A model generated the notes under the pieces. That model was not told the DNA's origin. It did no database searches and worked only from the letters and a program-made list of their open reading frames with translations. A stretch of 11,082 nt of DNA from Faecalicatena fissicatena (GTDB lineage: Bacteria; Bacillota; Clostridia; Lachnospirales; Lachnospiraceae). A program made the position numbers and the translations under genes. Below are positions 1 through 6,969 of the stretch, one piece after another. The stretch covers positions 1 to 11,082 of the forward strand of contig LDAQ01000084.1 of assembly GCA_001028025.1 (NCBI GenBank). The letters run 5' to 3'. Within the stretch, counting starts at the first letter, position 1. Each line of letters starts with the position of its first letter.

Positions 1-27
1 CTCACGGTAAGCGCCCCCCCTCCATCC

Positions 28-52
28 GCTCCCGAGTCTAAAGCTCGTGAGC
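28..52 (-). other. Imperfect hairpin downstream of the EIIBC gene
   Basis: GCTC-A-CGAG, a 7-nt loop, then CTCG-G-GAGC form a stem of 8 pairs with one A-G mismatch, just after the EIIBC stop on the minus strand. No U-tract follows; the next bases are G-rich and include a run of seven G (14-20). It may mark the 3' end of the operon by processing or factor-dependent termination, but it is not a canonical intrinsic terminator. Confidence 0.35.
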
Positions 53-63
53 TAAATCCCGAT

Positions 64-1497
64 TTATTTTTGATCCTGCGGCACTGAATTTTTTCCGAAT
101 ACGGCCATCAGGATAATAGCCGCCACAAAGCTTACGATACAAGCTATAATAGCTGCCAGAACCGATGAATCGAATCCGGTCTCCGGATTAATTACCTGAA
201 GCCACCCAAAGATACCGTTTGTTCCATAAAAATACTGCTTTACTCCACCGAATCCTATGATTGCGCCACCGATACCGGAAGCCAGACATGCCAGGATAAA
301 CGGCTTTTTAAACTGCAGTGTAACACCATAGATCGCGGGTTCTGTAATACCGACCATAGCTGAAAGGATCGCCGGTCCGCATACGCTTTTAAGCTTTTTA
401 TTTCTTGTTTTCAGCATAATCATCAATACTACTCCGGCCTGTGCGAATGCAGAGGAGAGACCTGCAATGGTGATTGGGTCAAATCCCATGGTGGCCAGGT
501 TATTTACAGAAATTGCAACGAATCCCCAGTGTACACCAAACATTACGCAAACCTGGATTAACGCTCCATATAAGAAACCGCTGATGGTCGCATTCAGATC
601 AAATAATGCCGTAAATGCGGCTCCAAGAAGGCTGCTTGCAAAGCTTGCCACCGGTCCGATAATCAGAAACGCCAGGACAATACTGATAATCAGGGTAAGC
701 GCCGGTACTGCAAAAGTCTTGAATAAGTCGCTCATCCGCTTTGCAAAGAATTTCTCCACCTTTGCCGCAAAGAAGCATGTCACGATCGCCGGGATAACAG
801 AGCTTGCATAACTCATCAGAATGACCGGAATCCCCAGGAATGTCACGTATACCGGAGATTCAAAAATCGTTCCTGAAAATAATGTGTAAAGCGGTTCTCC
901 TGCCATGATCGTCGTGAGGGAGGGATAAACCAGGGCCGCACCGATAGCCATACCAATAAACGGCGTGCCCCCGAACTTTTTCATTGCAGTATATCCAAGG
1001 AATACCGGCAGGAAGTTAAAAAAGCAGTCACCCACGATATTCAGGATCTGATAGGTTCCCGAAGCTGTTGAGAGCAGGCCCGTCGCTGTAAGAAGTGCCA
1101 GAAGACCTTTGATGACACCTGTTGCTGTTAGCATTCCCAGGATTGGTGTAAATACACCCGAAATCAGATCGATAAACTGGTTTGTCACCTTTTTCTTCTT
1201 CATTTCTTCTTTGAACTCTTTTGCGTCCTTTACTTCTGTCTTTTCGCCGTCCATGCCCAGCATGGATATCATCTCTTTGTAGACATCGCCTACATGCTGT
1301 CCGATTACAATCTGATACTGTCCGCCGCTCTTCACGATGGAAAGAACACCGTCAATTGCTTTCACCGCCTCGTCATCCGCTGCAGTTTCATTTTTCAGCT
1401 GAAGACGCAGACGCGTTGCACAGTGGTAAACACTGGAAATATTATTTCTGCCTCCAATTTTTTCTACGATTTCTTCAATCATTTTTTCGTATTTCAT
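64..1497 (-). CDS. PTS transporter subunit EIIBC, beta-glucoside (Bgl/Glc superfamily) type
   Basis: Membrane permease of the phosphoenolpyruvate sugar phosphotransferase system, which imports a sugar and phosphorylates it. Residues 1-82 form a IIB domain with the phospho-accepting Cys26 in YHCATRLRLQL. A charged linker (85-105) leads to a IIC domain (about 106-468) with some ten hydrophobic segments and the conserved GITEPAIYG motif at 383-391. At 477 aa it ends after IIC and lacks the IIA domain found in full-length BglP-type proteins, so IIA must come from another gene. The ATG has AGGAGG 8-9 nt upstream and lies 18 nt after the GH95 stop, so the two are probably co-transcribed. The IIB/IIC family call is firm. 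The sugar cannot be read from sequence; the GH95 partner hints at a fucosyl or L-galactosyl glycoside, but that is inference. Confidence 0.9.
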   Translation of the reverse strand: MKYEKMIEEIVEKIGGRNNISSVYHCATRLRLQLKNETAADDEAVKAIDGVLSIVKSGGQYQIVIGQHVGDVYKEMISMLGMDGEKTEVKDAKEFKEEMKKKKVTNQFIDLISGVFTPILGMLTATGVIKGLLALLTATGLLSTASGTYQILNIVGDCFFNFLPVFLGYTAMKKFGGTPFIGMAIGAALVYPSLTTIMAGEPLYTLFSGTIFESPVYVTFLGIPVILMSYASSVIPAIVTCFFAAKVEKFFAKRMSDLFKTFAVPALTLIISIVLAFLIIGPVASFASSLLGAAFTALFDLNATISGFLYGALIQVCVMFGVHWGFVAISVNNLATMGFDPITIAGLSSAFAQAGVVLMIMLKTRNKKLKSVCGPAILSAMVGITEPAIYGVTLQFKKPFILACLASGIGGAIIGFGGVKQYFYGTNGIFGWLQVINPETGFDSSVLAAIIACIVSFVAAIILMAVFGKNSVPQDQK

Positions 1498-1515
1498 TGT
1501 GAAATCCTCCTTCGC

Positions 1516-3825
1516 TCAATCCTGTAAATTCAAAACCATACTCTGTTCCTTCTGAAACTCTGTCCTGTGCAGCTTTCCTTCTCTGTCTGCAAATGTCACT
1601 GCTGATTCCCGAAGTCCCAGCAGCCTGATCTCTGTAATCTTTGCGTCTCTCCACTCCAGATCCAGAATACATCCGCATTTCAGACGTATTCCCCGAACCT
1701 TCCCGTTCTTCAATGCCTGAGGAAGGGCCGGGAGCAGATAAACCGTGTCTTCAAAATCCTGAACCAGCATTTCCAAAAGACCGCATGCCCCTCCGAAGTT
1801 TCCGTCTATCTGAAACGGTGGGTGTGTGTTGAACAGATTATCCAGCGTAGCATCCGCCAGCAGCTCCCGCTGGTTCTTCCACGCTTTCTCTCCGTCCCCA
1901 AGCCGCGCATAGAACAGAATAATCCATGCCTTGCTCCATCCAGTATGGCCTCCCCCGTGGCTCAGGCGCCTCTCCAGCGTATGCCGTGCCGCCCGTGCCA
2001 GTTCAGGAGTTTTATCCGGGCGTATCTGCGCTGCCGGATAGAGAGCAAAGAGCTGGGATATATGACGGTGTCCGATCTCCATCTCCTCATAGTCCTTCCG
2101 CCATTCCTGAATCTGCCCGTATTTTCCGATCTTGACCGGCGGCAGCCCCTCCAGCCGCATTTTTACTTCTGCTTCCAGCCCGTCTCCCCTGTCTAGTTCT
2201 TCTGTGATTCTAAGATATCCGCTGAAAAGCTCCCTGAGTATTTCCGAATCCATAGCCGGGCCCATGCAGAGGCATCCACATTCTCCCTGCTCATTCATAT
2301 AAATGTTCTCGGGGGAACTGCTTGGTCCCGTAATCCAGTGCCCCTGCTCATCCTGAACCATATAGTCTGCAAAAAACTGTACGCTGTCTCTCAGTATTCC
2401 ATAGAATTCTTCCATAAATACCCGGTCTTTTGTATACAGATAATGCTCAATAATGTGAAGGCAGAGCCATGCGCCGCCCATCGGCCATATGGTTGCCGAT
2501 ACATGGCTGTCCTGGGGTGCACAGTCTCCCCAGATATCCGTATTGTGGTGACAGCAGAATCCACGCGCACCGTACATTTTCTCTGCGGTCTCCTGTCCGT
2601 GCGGCCGCATCGTTTTCAAGTGCTCCAGAAGGGGCATGTGCAGCCGGGAAAGCCCCGTCTTTTCTGCCATCCAGTAGTTCATCTGGATATTAATATTGAT
2701 TGTGTACTTGGAACCCCAGGCAGGCTCAAAATCTTCGTTCCAGATGCCCTGCAGATTGGCGGGCAGGCTGTTTTCCCGACTGGAACTGATCAGCAGATAT
2801 CTGCCGAAATTATAATGCAGATTTACCAGTCCCACATCTTCCTTCCCGGTTCTCATCCGTGCAAGACGTTCCGGTGTTGAGAGCTGCTCCAGTTCCTCCT
2901 CTTCATCAAGCTCCAGTACACAGCTGTTATAAAGGGAGTGATAATCTTCGAGATGCTGCATTTTCAGTTCTTCATAAGGCAGGCCGGCAGCTTTTTCCAG
3001 TGTTTCCATGCACCATGCTGCCGGATCTTTGCTCCGGTAAGTTGTTCGCCCTGTTATATAAAGCACCGCTTCCTTCGCGCCTTCTACGATTATATGGCTG
3101 CCCATCCGGTACTGGCGTCCTCCCACTGAGGCAATCCGCACTGCCATTTCAAATGCAATCCCGTCATTTCCACCGTTTTTGCCGTAGAGACGGATCGTAT
3201 CGTCTCCCACTGCCATTGTACCGTCACAAAAAGAGGAACCTCTTCCTGATCGATTGTCTTTTCTGGTAAGTGATACCTCAAAATCCAGCGCCTCATCTTC
3301 CTCTGCACACATGCGGTAAACCAGCACGCCCGCCGGGGACGAGGCAAAGAATTCTCTTTTTACTGCCCCCTTTTCCGCCGTGTATACAATGTTTCCCACT
3401 GCATCTTCCAGATTCAGGCTCCTTCGGTATTCCTCGAATACCGGTGACTCATATTCTACAAACGAAGTCCCGTTCTCTTTCTTTTTTACCGTCTGTCTGC
3501 CCCTTGTATTAAAGAAGTCAATCCAGACATCTCCCAGCGTCTGATAGTGCCTCATGTGGGGATAGACTGCGTACATACTGCGGGAAGCCAGGAGCTCCGC
3601 CTCCTGCACTCTGCCCTGCATAAGCAGCTGCCTCACCTCATCCAGATGTCCTTTTGCATCCGGGTTGAGCCTCTCCATATAGCCGCCCGACCAGACCGAG
3701 TCTTCGTTGACCTGAATCCGTTCAACCGATGTTCTGCCAAAGACCATGGCTCCCAAAAATCCATTTCCGATGGGAAGTGCTTCGGTCCATTCCTCTGCTT
3801 CTTTTCGAAACCAGATTTCGTTCAT
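1516..3825 (-). CDS. Glycoside hydrolase family 95 protein (alpha-L-fucosidase / alpha-L-galactosidase family)
   Basis: Inverting exo-glycosidase of 769 aa, close to the usual GH95 catalytic length. The N-terminal beta-domain begins with the family signature LPIGNGFLGAMVFG (17-30) and VNEDSVWSGG (39-48). The (alpha/alpha)6 catalytic domain carries the pattern of the Bifidobacterium AfcA active site: the Asn pair N377 and N379 (TININ), the general acid E506 (SSSPEN), and D674 (FQIDGNFGG). The residue two before the first Asn is Thr375, a position where AfcA has His and a known alpha-L-galactosidase has Thr (from memory). No signal peptide or membrane segment is present, so it acts in the cytoplasm, unlike many GH95 enzymes. 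The ATG has AAGGAG 7 nt upstream. It is first in an operon with the PTS permease, so it probably processes the imported sugar. Family assignment is secure; substrate is not. Confidence 0.92.
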   Translation of the reverse strand: MNEIWFRKEAEEWTEALPIGNGFLGAMVFGRTSVERIQVNEDSVWSGGYMERLNPDAKGHLDEVRQLLMQGRVQEAELLASRSMYAVYPHMRHYQTLGDVWIDFFNTRGRQTVKKKENGTSFVEYESPVFEEYRRSLNLEDAVGNIVYTAEKGAVKREFFASSPAGVLVYRMCAEEDEALDFEVSLTRKDNRSGRGSSFCDGTMAVGDDTIRLYGKNGGNDGIAFEMAVRIASVGGRQYRMGSHIIVEGAKEAVLYITGRTTYRSKDPAAWCMETLEKAAGLPYEELKMQHLEDYHSLYNSCVLELDEEEELEQLSTPERLARMRTGKEDVGLVNLHYNFGRYLLISSSRENSLPANLQGIWNEDFEPAWGSKYTININIQMNYWMAEKTGLSRLHMPLLEHLKTMRPHGQETAEKMYGARGFCCHHNTDIWGDCAPQDSHVSATIWPMGGAWLCLHIIEHYLYTKDRVFMEEFYGILRDSVQFFADYMVQDEQGHWITGPSSSPENIYMNEQGECGCLCMGPAMDSEILRELFSGYLRITEELDRGDGLEAEVKMRLEGLPPVKIGKYGQIQEWRKDYEEMEIGHRHISQLFALYPAAQIRPDKTPELARAARHTLERRLSHGGGHTGWSKAWIILFYARLGDGEKAWKNQRELLADATLDNLFNTHPPFQIDGNFGGACGLLEMLVQDFEDTVYLLPALPQALKNGKVRGIRLKCGCILDLEWRDAKITEIRLLGLRESAVTFADREGKLHRTEFQKEQSMVLNLQD

Positions 3826-3857
3826 CGTTTTTCTCCTTCCTTCAAATTTCTGAGGTC

Positions 3858-3886
3858 ATTATAGCAAAAAAAACAGAAGTTCCGAA
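3858..3886 (-). promoter_or_regulatory. Extended -10 promoter for the GH95-EIIBC operon
   Basis: On the minus strand a perfect TATAAT (3858-3863) is preceded by TGC, giving an extended -10. The -35 region at 17-nt spacing (3881-3886, TCGGAA) is poor, as is common for extended -10 promoters. Its spacer contains the T-tract of the rpiR terminator, and the -35 region lies inside the putative operator. The predicted start of transcription is about 25 nt before the GH95 ATG. Confidence 0.6.
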
Positions 3887-3923
3887 AAAGTTCGCAAAAT
3901 GGAAACTCTCTCTAAACTTCTGT
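3866..3923 (-). terminator. Intrinsic terminator after rpiR
   Basis: On the minus strand ACAGAAGTT (3923-3915) pairs perfectly with AACTTCTGT (3881-3873), enclosing a 33-nt loop, followed at once by a run of T (3872-3866). It starts 34 nt after the rpiR stop and would separate the ptsH-ptsI-rpiR transcript from the GH95-EIIBC operon. The large loop makes it weaker than a compact hairpin. Confidence 0.6.
3873..3923. promoter_or_regulatory. Candidate RpiR operator: dyad of 11-bp-spaced half sites
   Basis: The plus strand has two adjacent 11-mers, AAGTTCCGAAA (3877-3887) and AAGTTCGCAAA (3888-3898), matching at 9 of 11 positions. The minus strand has AGTTT at 3918-3914 and again at 3907-3903, also 11 nt apart. 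The result is a dyad of two helically phased half-site pairs over the -35 region of the GH95 promoter. The adjacent RpiR regulator is the natural candidate to bind it; the assignment is inference. Confidence 0.45.
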
Positions 3924-3957
3924 TATTATATCCTTTTATTTACAGCTAAACCGCAGA

Positions 3958-4782
3958 CTAATTAATAATTACATCCTCCGGGAAGCCATACTTCTTCTGA
4001 TATCTCGCCGTGATCTGTTCGATCAGAAACTGATAAAGAATAGGATGGTTCTGAACCCGTTCTTCGTATTTCAGAAAAATACACATATCTACCCTTGGAT
4101 CCTTTTCCATGTTGGTATTGGATGTGATCAGAACTACCCTCGCCTTTGTTTTATTAAAACATTCTTTTTCCGGCTCGCCGTCCAGCTTTGAAAAGGTACT
4201 GATATAGCGCCCGGAATTTGAAAAAATCAACAGCAGTGTATCCGCATCAGCCTCTGCAATATATTGCTCCTGCTTCCTGTCATTAATAGTTGTATAAATA
4301 AACTTTCTGTAGTACGACATTTTGTACTGGAAATTCAAAGCGGCTGTCTCGGAATAAATCTCCCCGAAGGCAGCGATTTTCTCATAGTTGTGAATGTCCT
4401 CTGTAAGGCGTTCTATCTTCTTCATATCAATGGAATCCGCCTGATTCCTGATATCGTTTACCAGCACCTGGATATACCGGTCCATTCCATGTTCCAGGAT
4501 GTAATCCGTAATATTCACTGAATCCACTCCCCGGATATAGACGTCCTTTTCCCGCTGGCGCATTGCTTCCAGCTTAAAATCCGTGTAATCGTCAAAGCCA
4601 ATCCTTCTGACAAACTTGGATACCGTAGACTTTGACACATTACACAGGGCGGCCATCTCTCCGATGGGTATCTGATACAGCTGGTTGATATTCTCCAGCA
4701 TCAGGCTGGCGATATGGTATTCCGTCGTACCGACAGTCTCTTCATTAATTGTTGTGATCAAACGCTGATATAAAATATGCAT
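3958..4782 (-). CDS. MurR/RpiR family transcriptional regulator
   Basis: DNA-binding regulator of 274 aa, close to the usual RpiR length. The N-terminal HTH_6 domain occupies about 1-77, with the helix-turn-helix around 38-70 (IPIGEMAALCNVSKSTVSKF). The C-terminal half is a sugar isomerase (SIS) type domain that in this family senses a phosphosugar; its phosphate-binding loop is probably FSNSGRY at 187-193. The ATG lies 9 nt after the ptsI stop and has no obvious Shine-Dalgarno sequence, so translation is probably coupled to ptsI. It is the third gene of ptsH-ptsI-rpiR and sits directly upstream of the GH95-EIIBC promoter, which carries a dyad that could be its binding site. Whether it represses or activates, and which sugar phosphate it reads, cannot be seen. 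Confidence 0.85.
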   Translation of the reverse strand: MHILYQRLITTINEETVGTTEYHIASLMLENINQLYQIPIGEMAALCNVSKSTVSKFVRRIGFDDYTDFKLEAMRQREKDVYIRGVDSVNITDYILEHGMDRYIQVLVNDIRNQADSIDMKKIERLTEDIHNYEKIAAFGEIYSETAALNFQYKMSYYRKFIYTTINDRKQEQYIAEADADTLLLIFSNSGRYISTFSKLDGEPEKECFNKTKARVVLITSNTNMEKDPRVDMCIFLKYEERVQNHPILYQFLIEQITARYQKKYGFPEDVIIN

Positions 4783-4791
4783 TTTGTTATT

Positions 4792-6414
4792 CTATTCGCA
4801 TTCTCTGATGCGTTTTCTGAGCGGAAGTATCATGGATGGGGATACGGAAAGCTCGTCCAGTCCCATCTTCAGGAATTCCTCCGTCAGCTCCAGATCGGCC
4901 CCAAGCTCACCACAGATGCCGATCCACTTGCCCTCTGCATGGGCGTTCTCGGCCGCCATCTTAATCATGGCGAGCACCGCCGGATGATGAGGATCATAGA
5001 AAGCATCCAACTTAGAATTCTGCCTGTCGATTGCCAGCGTGTACTGGGTCAGATCGTTTGTTCCTACGCTGAAGAAGTCCACTTCCTTTGCCAGGTCTCT
5101 GCTGATCATAACGGATGCCGGCGTCTCAATCATCACACCGGTCTCCACGTTCTCTTTAAACGGGATTCCTTCTGACTTCAGTTCGCTCTGAACTTCTGCA
5201 ATAATCTCCTTGATCCTGTAAATCTCATCTACAGAGATGATCATCGGGAACATAATAGAGATGTTGCCGAACATTGCCGCACGGTAAAGCGCACGCAGCT
5301 GTGTCTTGAAGATCTCTGTCCTTGTCAGGCAGATACGGATCGCACGGTAACCAAGCGCCGGATTCTCTTCCTTGTCCAGTCCGAAATAATCTACCTGTTT
5401 GTCAGCCCCTATGTCCAGAGTACGAATAATGACTTTTTTGCCTGCCATATTCTCCGCAACCTGTTTATAAACTGCAAACTGCTGCTCCTCGGTGGGGAAT
5501 GTGTCATTCTCCAGGTATAAGAACTCGCTTCGGAACAGACCGATTCCGCCTGCATCATTCTTCAGAACCGCGCCGACATCGGATACATTTCCGATGTTGG
5601 CATATACTTTCATCTTCTGGCCGCTCTTTGTTATGTTCTCTTTGCCTTTGAGCTGTTCCAGAAGAGCCTTCTGTTCGAGATCCTTCGCGCGCTTCTCCTG
5701 CATCTTGTCCAAAGTTTCCTCGTCCGGATCGATATACAGCATTCCGGTAAAACCGTCAATCACTGCCATCCTGCCGTCATACTGAGCTGCCAGTTCCTCG
5801 CCCAGGCCAATAACCGCCGGAATATTCATCGTTCTTGCCAGGATTGCCGTATGGGAATTGGAAGAACCATACATGGTAGCAAATCCAAGCACTTTACTCT
5901 TGTCCAGCTGAACGGTCTCGCTGGGAGCCAGATCGTCTGCCGCAATAATACACGGCTCGTCTGTCTGTGCCATACTTTCACCCACGCCACAGAGGATGTC
6001 CAGAACACGCTCGGATACATCCTTCACGTCCGCAGCACGTCCCTGCATATATGCATCATCCATGGAAGCAAACATCTGTGCGAAATTATCCGCTGTTGTT
6101 GCAACGGCAAATTCTGCATTCACTTCCTGGGTACGTATAATATTTTCAATAGATTCAATATAATCCAAATCTTCCAGCATCATCTGATGTATCTCAAAAA
6201 TCATGGCATTCGCTTCGCCCACGTCCTCAAGCGCCTTGTCATAAAGCCCTTTGAGCTGGTCAACCGCCGTTGTTTTTGCTTCCTGGAAGCGGGTACATTC
6301 GGCTTCCACATCATCAACGTGTGTTCGTTTAATCACTTTCTGGTTTCTCTTATAAAAAGAGAGCTTTCCGATGGATACACCACCAAATACGCTTTTACCT
6401 GTTATTGTAATCAT
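4792..6414 (-). CDS. ptsI: PTS enzyme I (phosphoenolpyruvate-protein phosphotransferase)
   Basis: Cytoplasmic enzyme that takes phosphate from PEP and passes it to His15 of HPr, the first step of all PTS sugar transport. Domains in order: an N-terminal HPr-binding region (about 1-140), the swivelling phosphohistidine domain with active His188 in SSNSHTAILAR, and a C-terminal PEP-binding barrel (about 260-540). Key residues align well with E. coli EI: H188 (H189), R295 in GLFRSEFLYL (R296) and C501 in GICGELGAD (C502). The length of 540 aa is a little short of the usual 570-575, mostly at the C-terminus, with no catalytic motif lost. The ATG follows GGGAAGG at short spacing, 42 nt after ptsH. 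It shares an operon with ptsH and rpiR. Confidence 0.96.
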   Translation of the reverse strand: MITITGKSVFGGVSIGKLSFYKRNQKVIKRTHVDDVEAECTRFQEAKTTAVDQLKGLYDKALEDVGEANAMIFEIHQMMLEDLDYIESIENIIRTQEVNAEFAVATTADNFAQMFASMDDAYMQGRAADVKDVSERVLDILCGVGESMAQTDEPCIIAADDLAPSETVQLDKSKVLGFATMYGSSNSHTAILARTMNIPAVIGLGEELAAQYDGRMAVIDGFTGMLYIDPDEETLDKMQEKRAKDLEQKALLEQLKGKENITKSGQKMKVYANIGNVSDVGAVLKNDAGGIGLFRSEFLYLENDTFPTEEQQFAVYKQVAENMAGKKVIIRTLDIGADKQVDYFGLDKEENPALGYRAIRICLTRTEIFKTQLRALYRAAMFGNISIMFPMIISVDEIYRIKEIIAEVQSELKSEGIPFKENVETGVMIETPASVMISRDLAKEVDFFSVGTNDLTQYTLAIDRQNSKLDAFYDPHHPAVLAMIKMAAENAHAEGKWIGICGELGADLELTEEFLKMGLDELSVSPSMILPLRKRIRECE

Positions 6415-6456
6415 AATACCTTCCCTTATATAAACAAATGATAAGTGCTCTTTAAT

Positions 6457-6714
6457 TTATAAGTTTTCCTTGAAAAATGCCTCTAATTCTGCGATTGCCT
6501 GTTCTTCGTCTTCACCTTCAGCTGTAATGGTAACTTCCTCCCCCGTCTTAACTCCAAGGCCCATTACGCCAAAAATTCTTTTCGCATCAGCACTCTTCTC
6601 GCCTTTCGCGATCTTAACAGCAGATTTGTAGCCTGCAGCCTGTTTTACCAGCAGCCCTGCCGGTCTTGCATGAATTCCCTCCGGGTCAGTAATAACATAT
6701 TTGAATTCTTTCAT
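6457..6714 (-). CDS. ptsH: HPr phosphocarrier protein, with Arg at the Ser46 position
   Basis: Small cytoplasmic phosphocarrier of 85 aa that accepts phosphate from enzyme I on His15 and passes it to sugar-specific IIA proteins. The active loop GIHARPAG (13-20) is intact with His15 and Arg17. The second conserved block, normally KSIMGVMSLG in Firmicutes, reads KRIFGVMGLG, so residue 46 is Arg (codon AGA) rather than the Ser that HPr kinase phosphorylates for CcpA-dependent catabolite repression. The ATG has AGGAGG 11 nt upstream. It is the first gene of ptsH-ptsI-rpiR behind a clear promoter. Phosphotransfer to PTS should work; regulation through Ser46 should not. This may be a lineage trait of some Clostridia rather than a peculiarity of this strain. 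Confidence 0.95.
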   Translation of the reverse strand: MKEFKYVITDPEGIHARPAGLLVKQAAGYKSAVKIAKGEKSADAKRIFGVMGLGVKTGEEVTITAEGEDEEQAIAELEAFFKENL

Positions 6715-6753
6715 GATACAATTTTCCTCCTGTTTTTTATTTTAACTTCAATT

Positions 6754-6782
6754 AGTATATAACATATCTCTGACTTTTTCAA
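6754..6782 (-). promoter_or_regulatory. Sigma-A promoter of the ptsH-ptsI-rpiR operon
   Basis: Minus strand TTGAAA (6782-6777), a 17-nt spacer, then TATACT (6759-6754). The predicted start is about 30-35 nt before the ptsH ATG. No catabolite-responsive element with the CG core was found near it. Confidence 0.75.
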
Positions 6783-6850
6783 TTGCTTAAAATTATTTCA
6801 CTTCACTTTGTAACTGAACTGTGGAAAGGTTTATGTTTCGGAAGCGTTAC

Positions 6851-6892
6851 ACAGCTCATATCCTGCCGATCAAAATGCAGGATATGAGCTGT
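6851..6892. other. 16-bp perfect hairpin in the cysK-ptsH intergenic region
   Basis: ACAGCTCATATCCTGC (6851-6866) is exactly complementary to GCAGGATATGAGCTGT (6877-6892) around a 10-nt loop. It lies about 80 nt past the cysK stop and about 70 nt upstream of the ptsH -35. Neither strand has a U-tract after it, so it is not a standard terminator. It may protect or define the 3' end of the cymR-metY-cysK mRNA. The rest of the 255-nt gap holds the ptsH promoter and a GC-rich stretch (about 6918-6955) with no gene. Confidence 0.6.
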
Positions 6893-6969
6893 CAAATGCC
6901 CCTGACTATATCAGACTGCGGCCGGCTGTCCGCCCAGCCCCCAACGCACGCGCATCAGTTTTTCCAGGG

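Noticed and set aside
3925..3930. A second TATAAT upstream of the terminator, suggesting a leader with attenuation
   Set aside because: Its -35 is poor and the predicted start would fall inside the 5' arm of the hairpin, so the transcript could not form the stem properly.
5851..6441. 196-aa open frame on the plus strand
   Set aside because: Antisense to ptsI, with no ribosome site or family signature; a shadow of the strong codon bias on the other strand.
6825..6850. Possible catabolite-responsive element (TGGAAAGGTTTATG)
   Set aside because: The invariant CG core is missing and the right half does not match; similarity is superficial.
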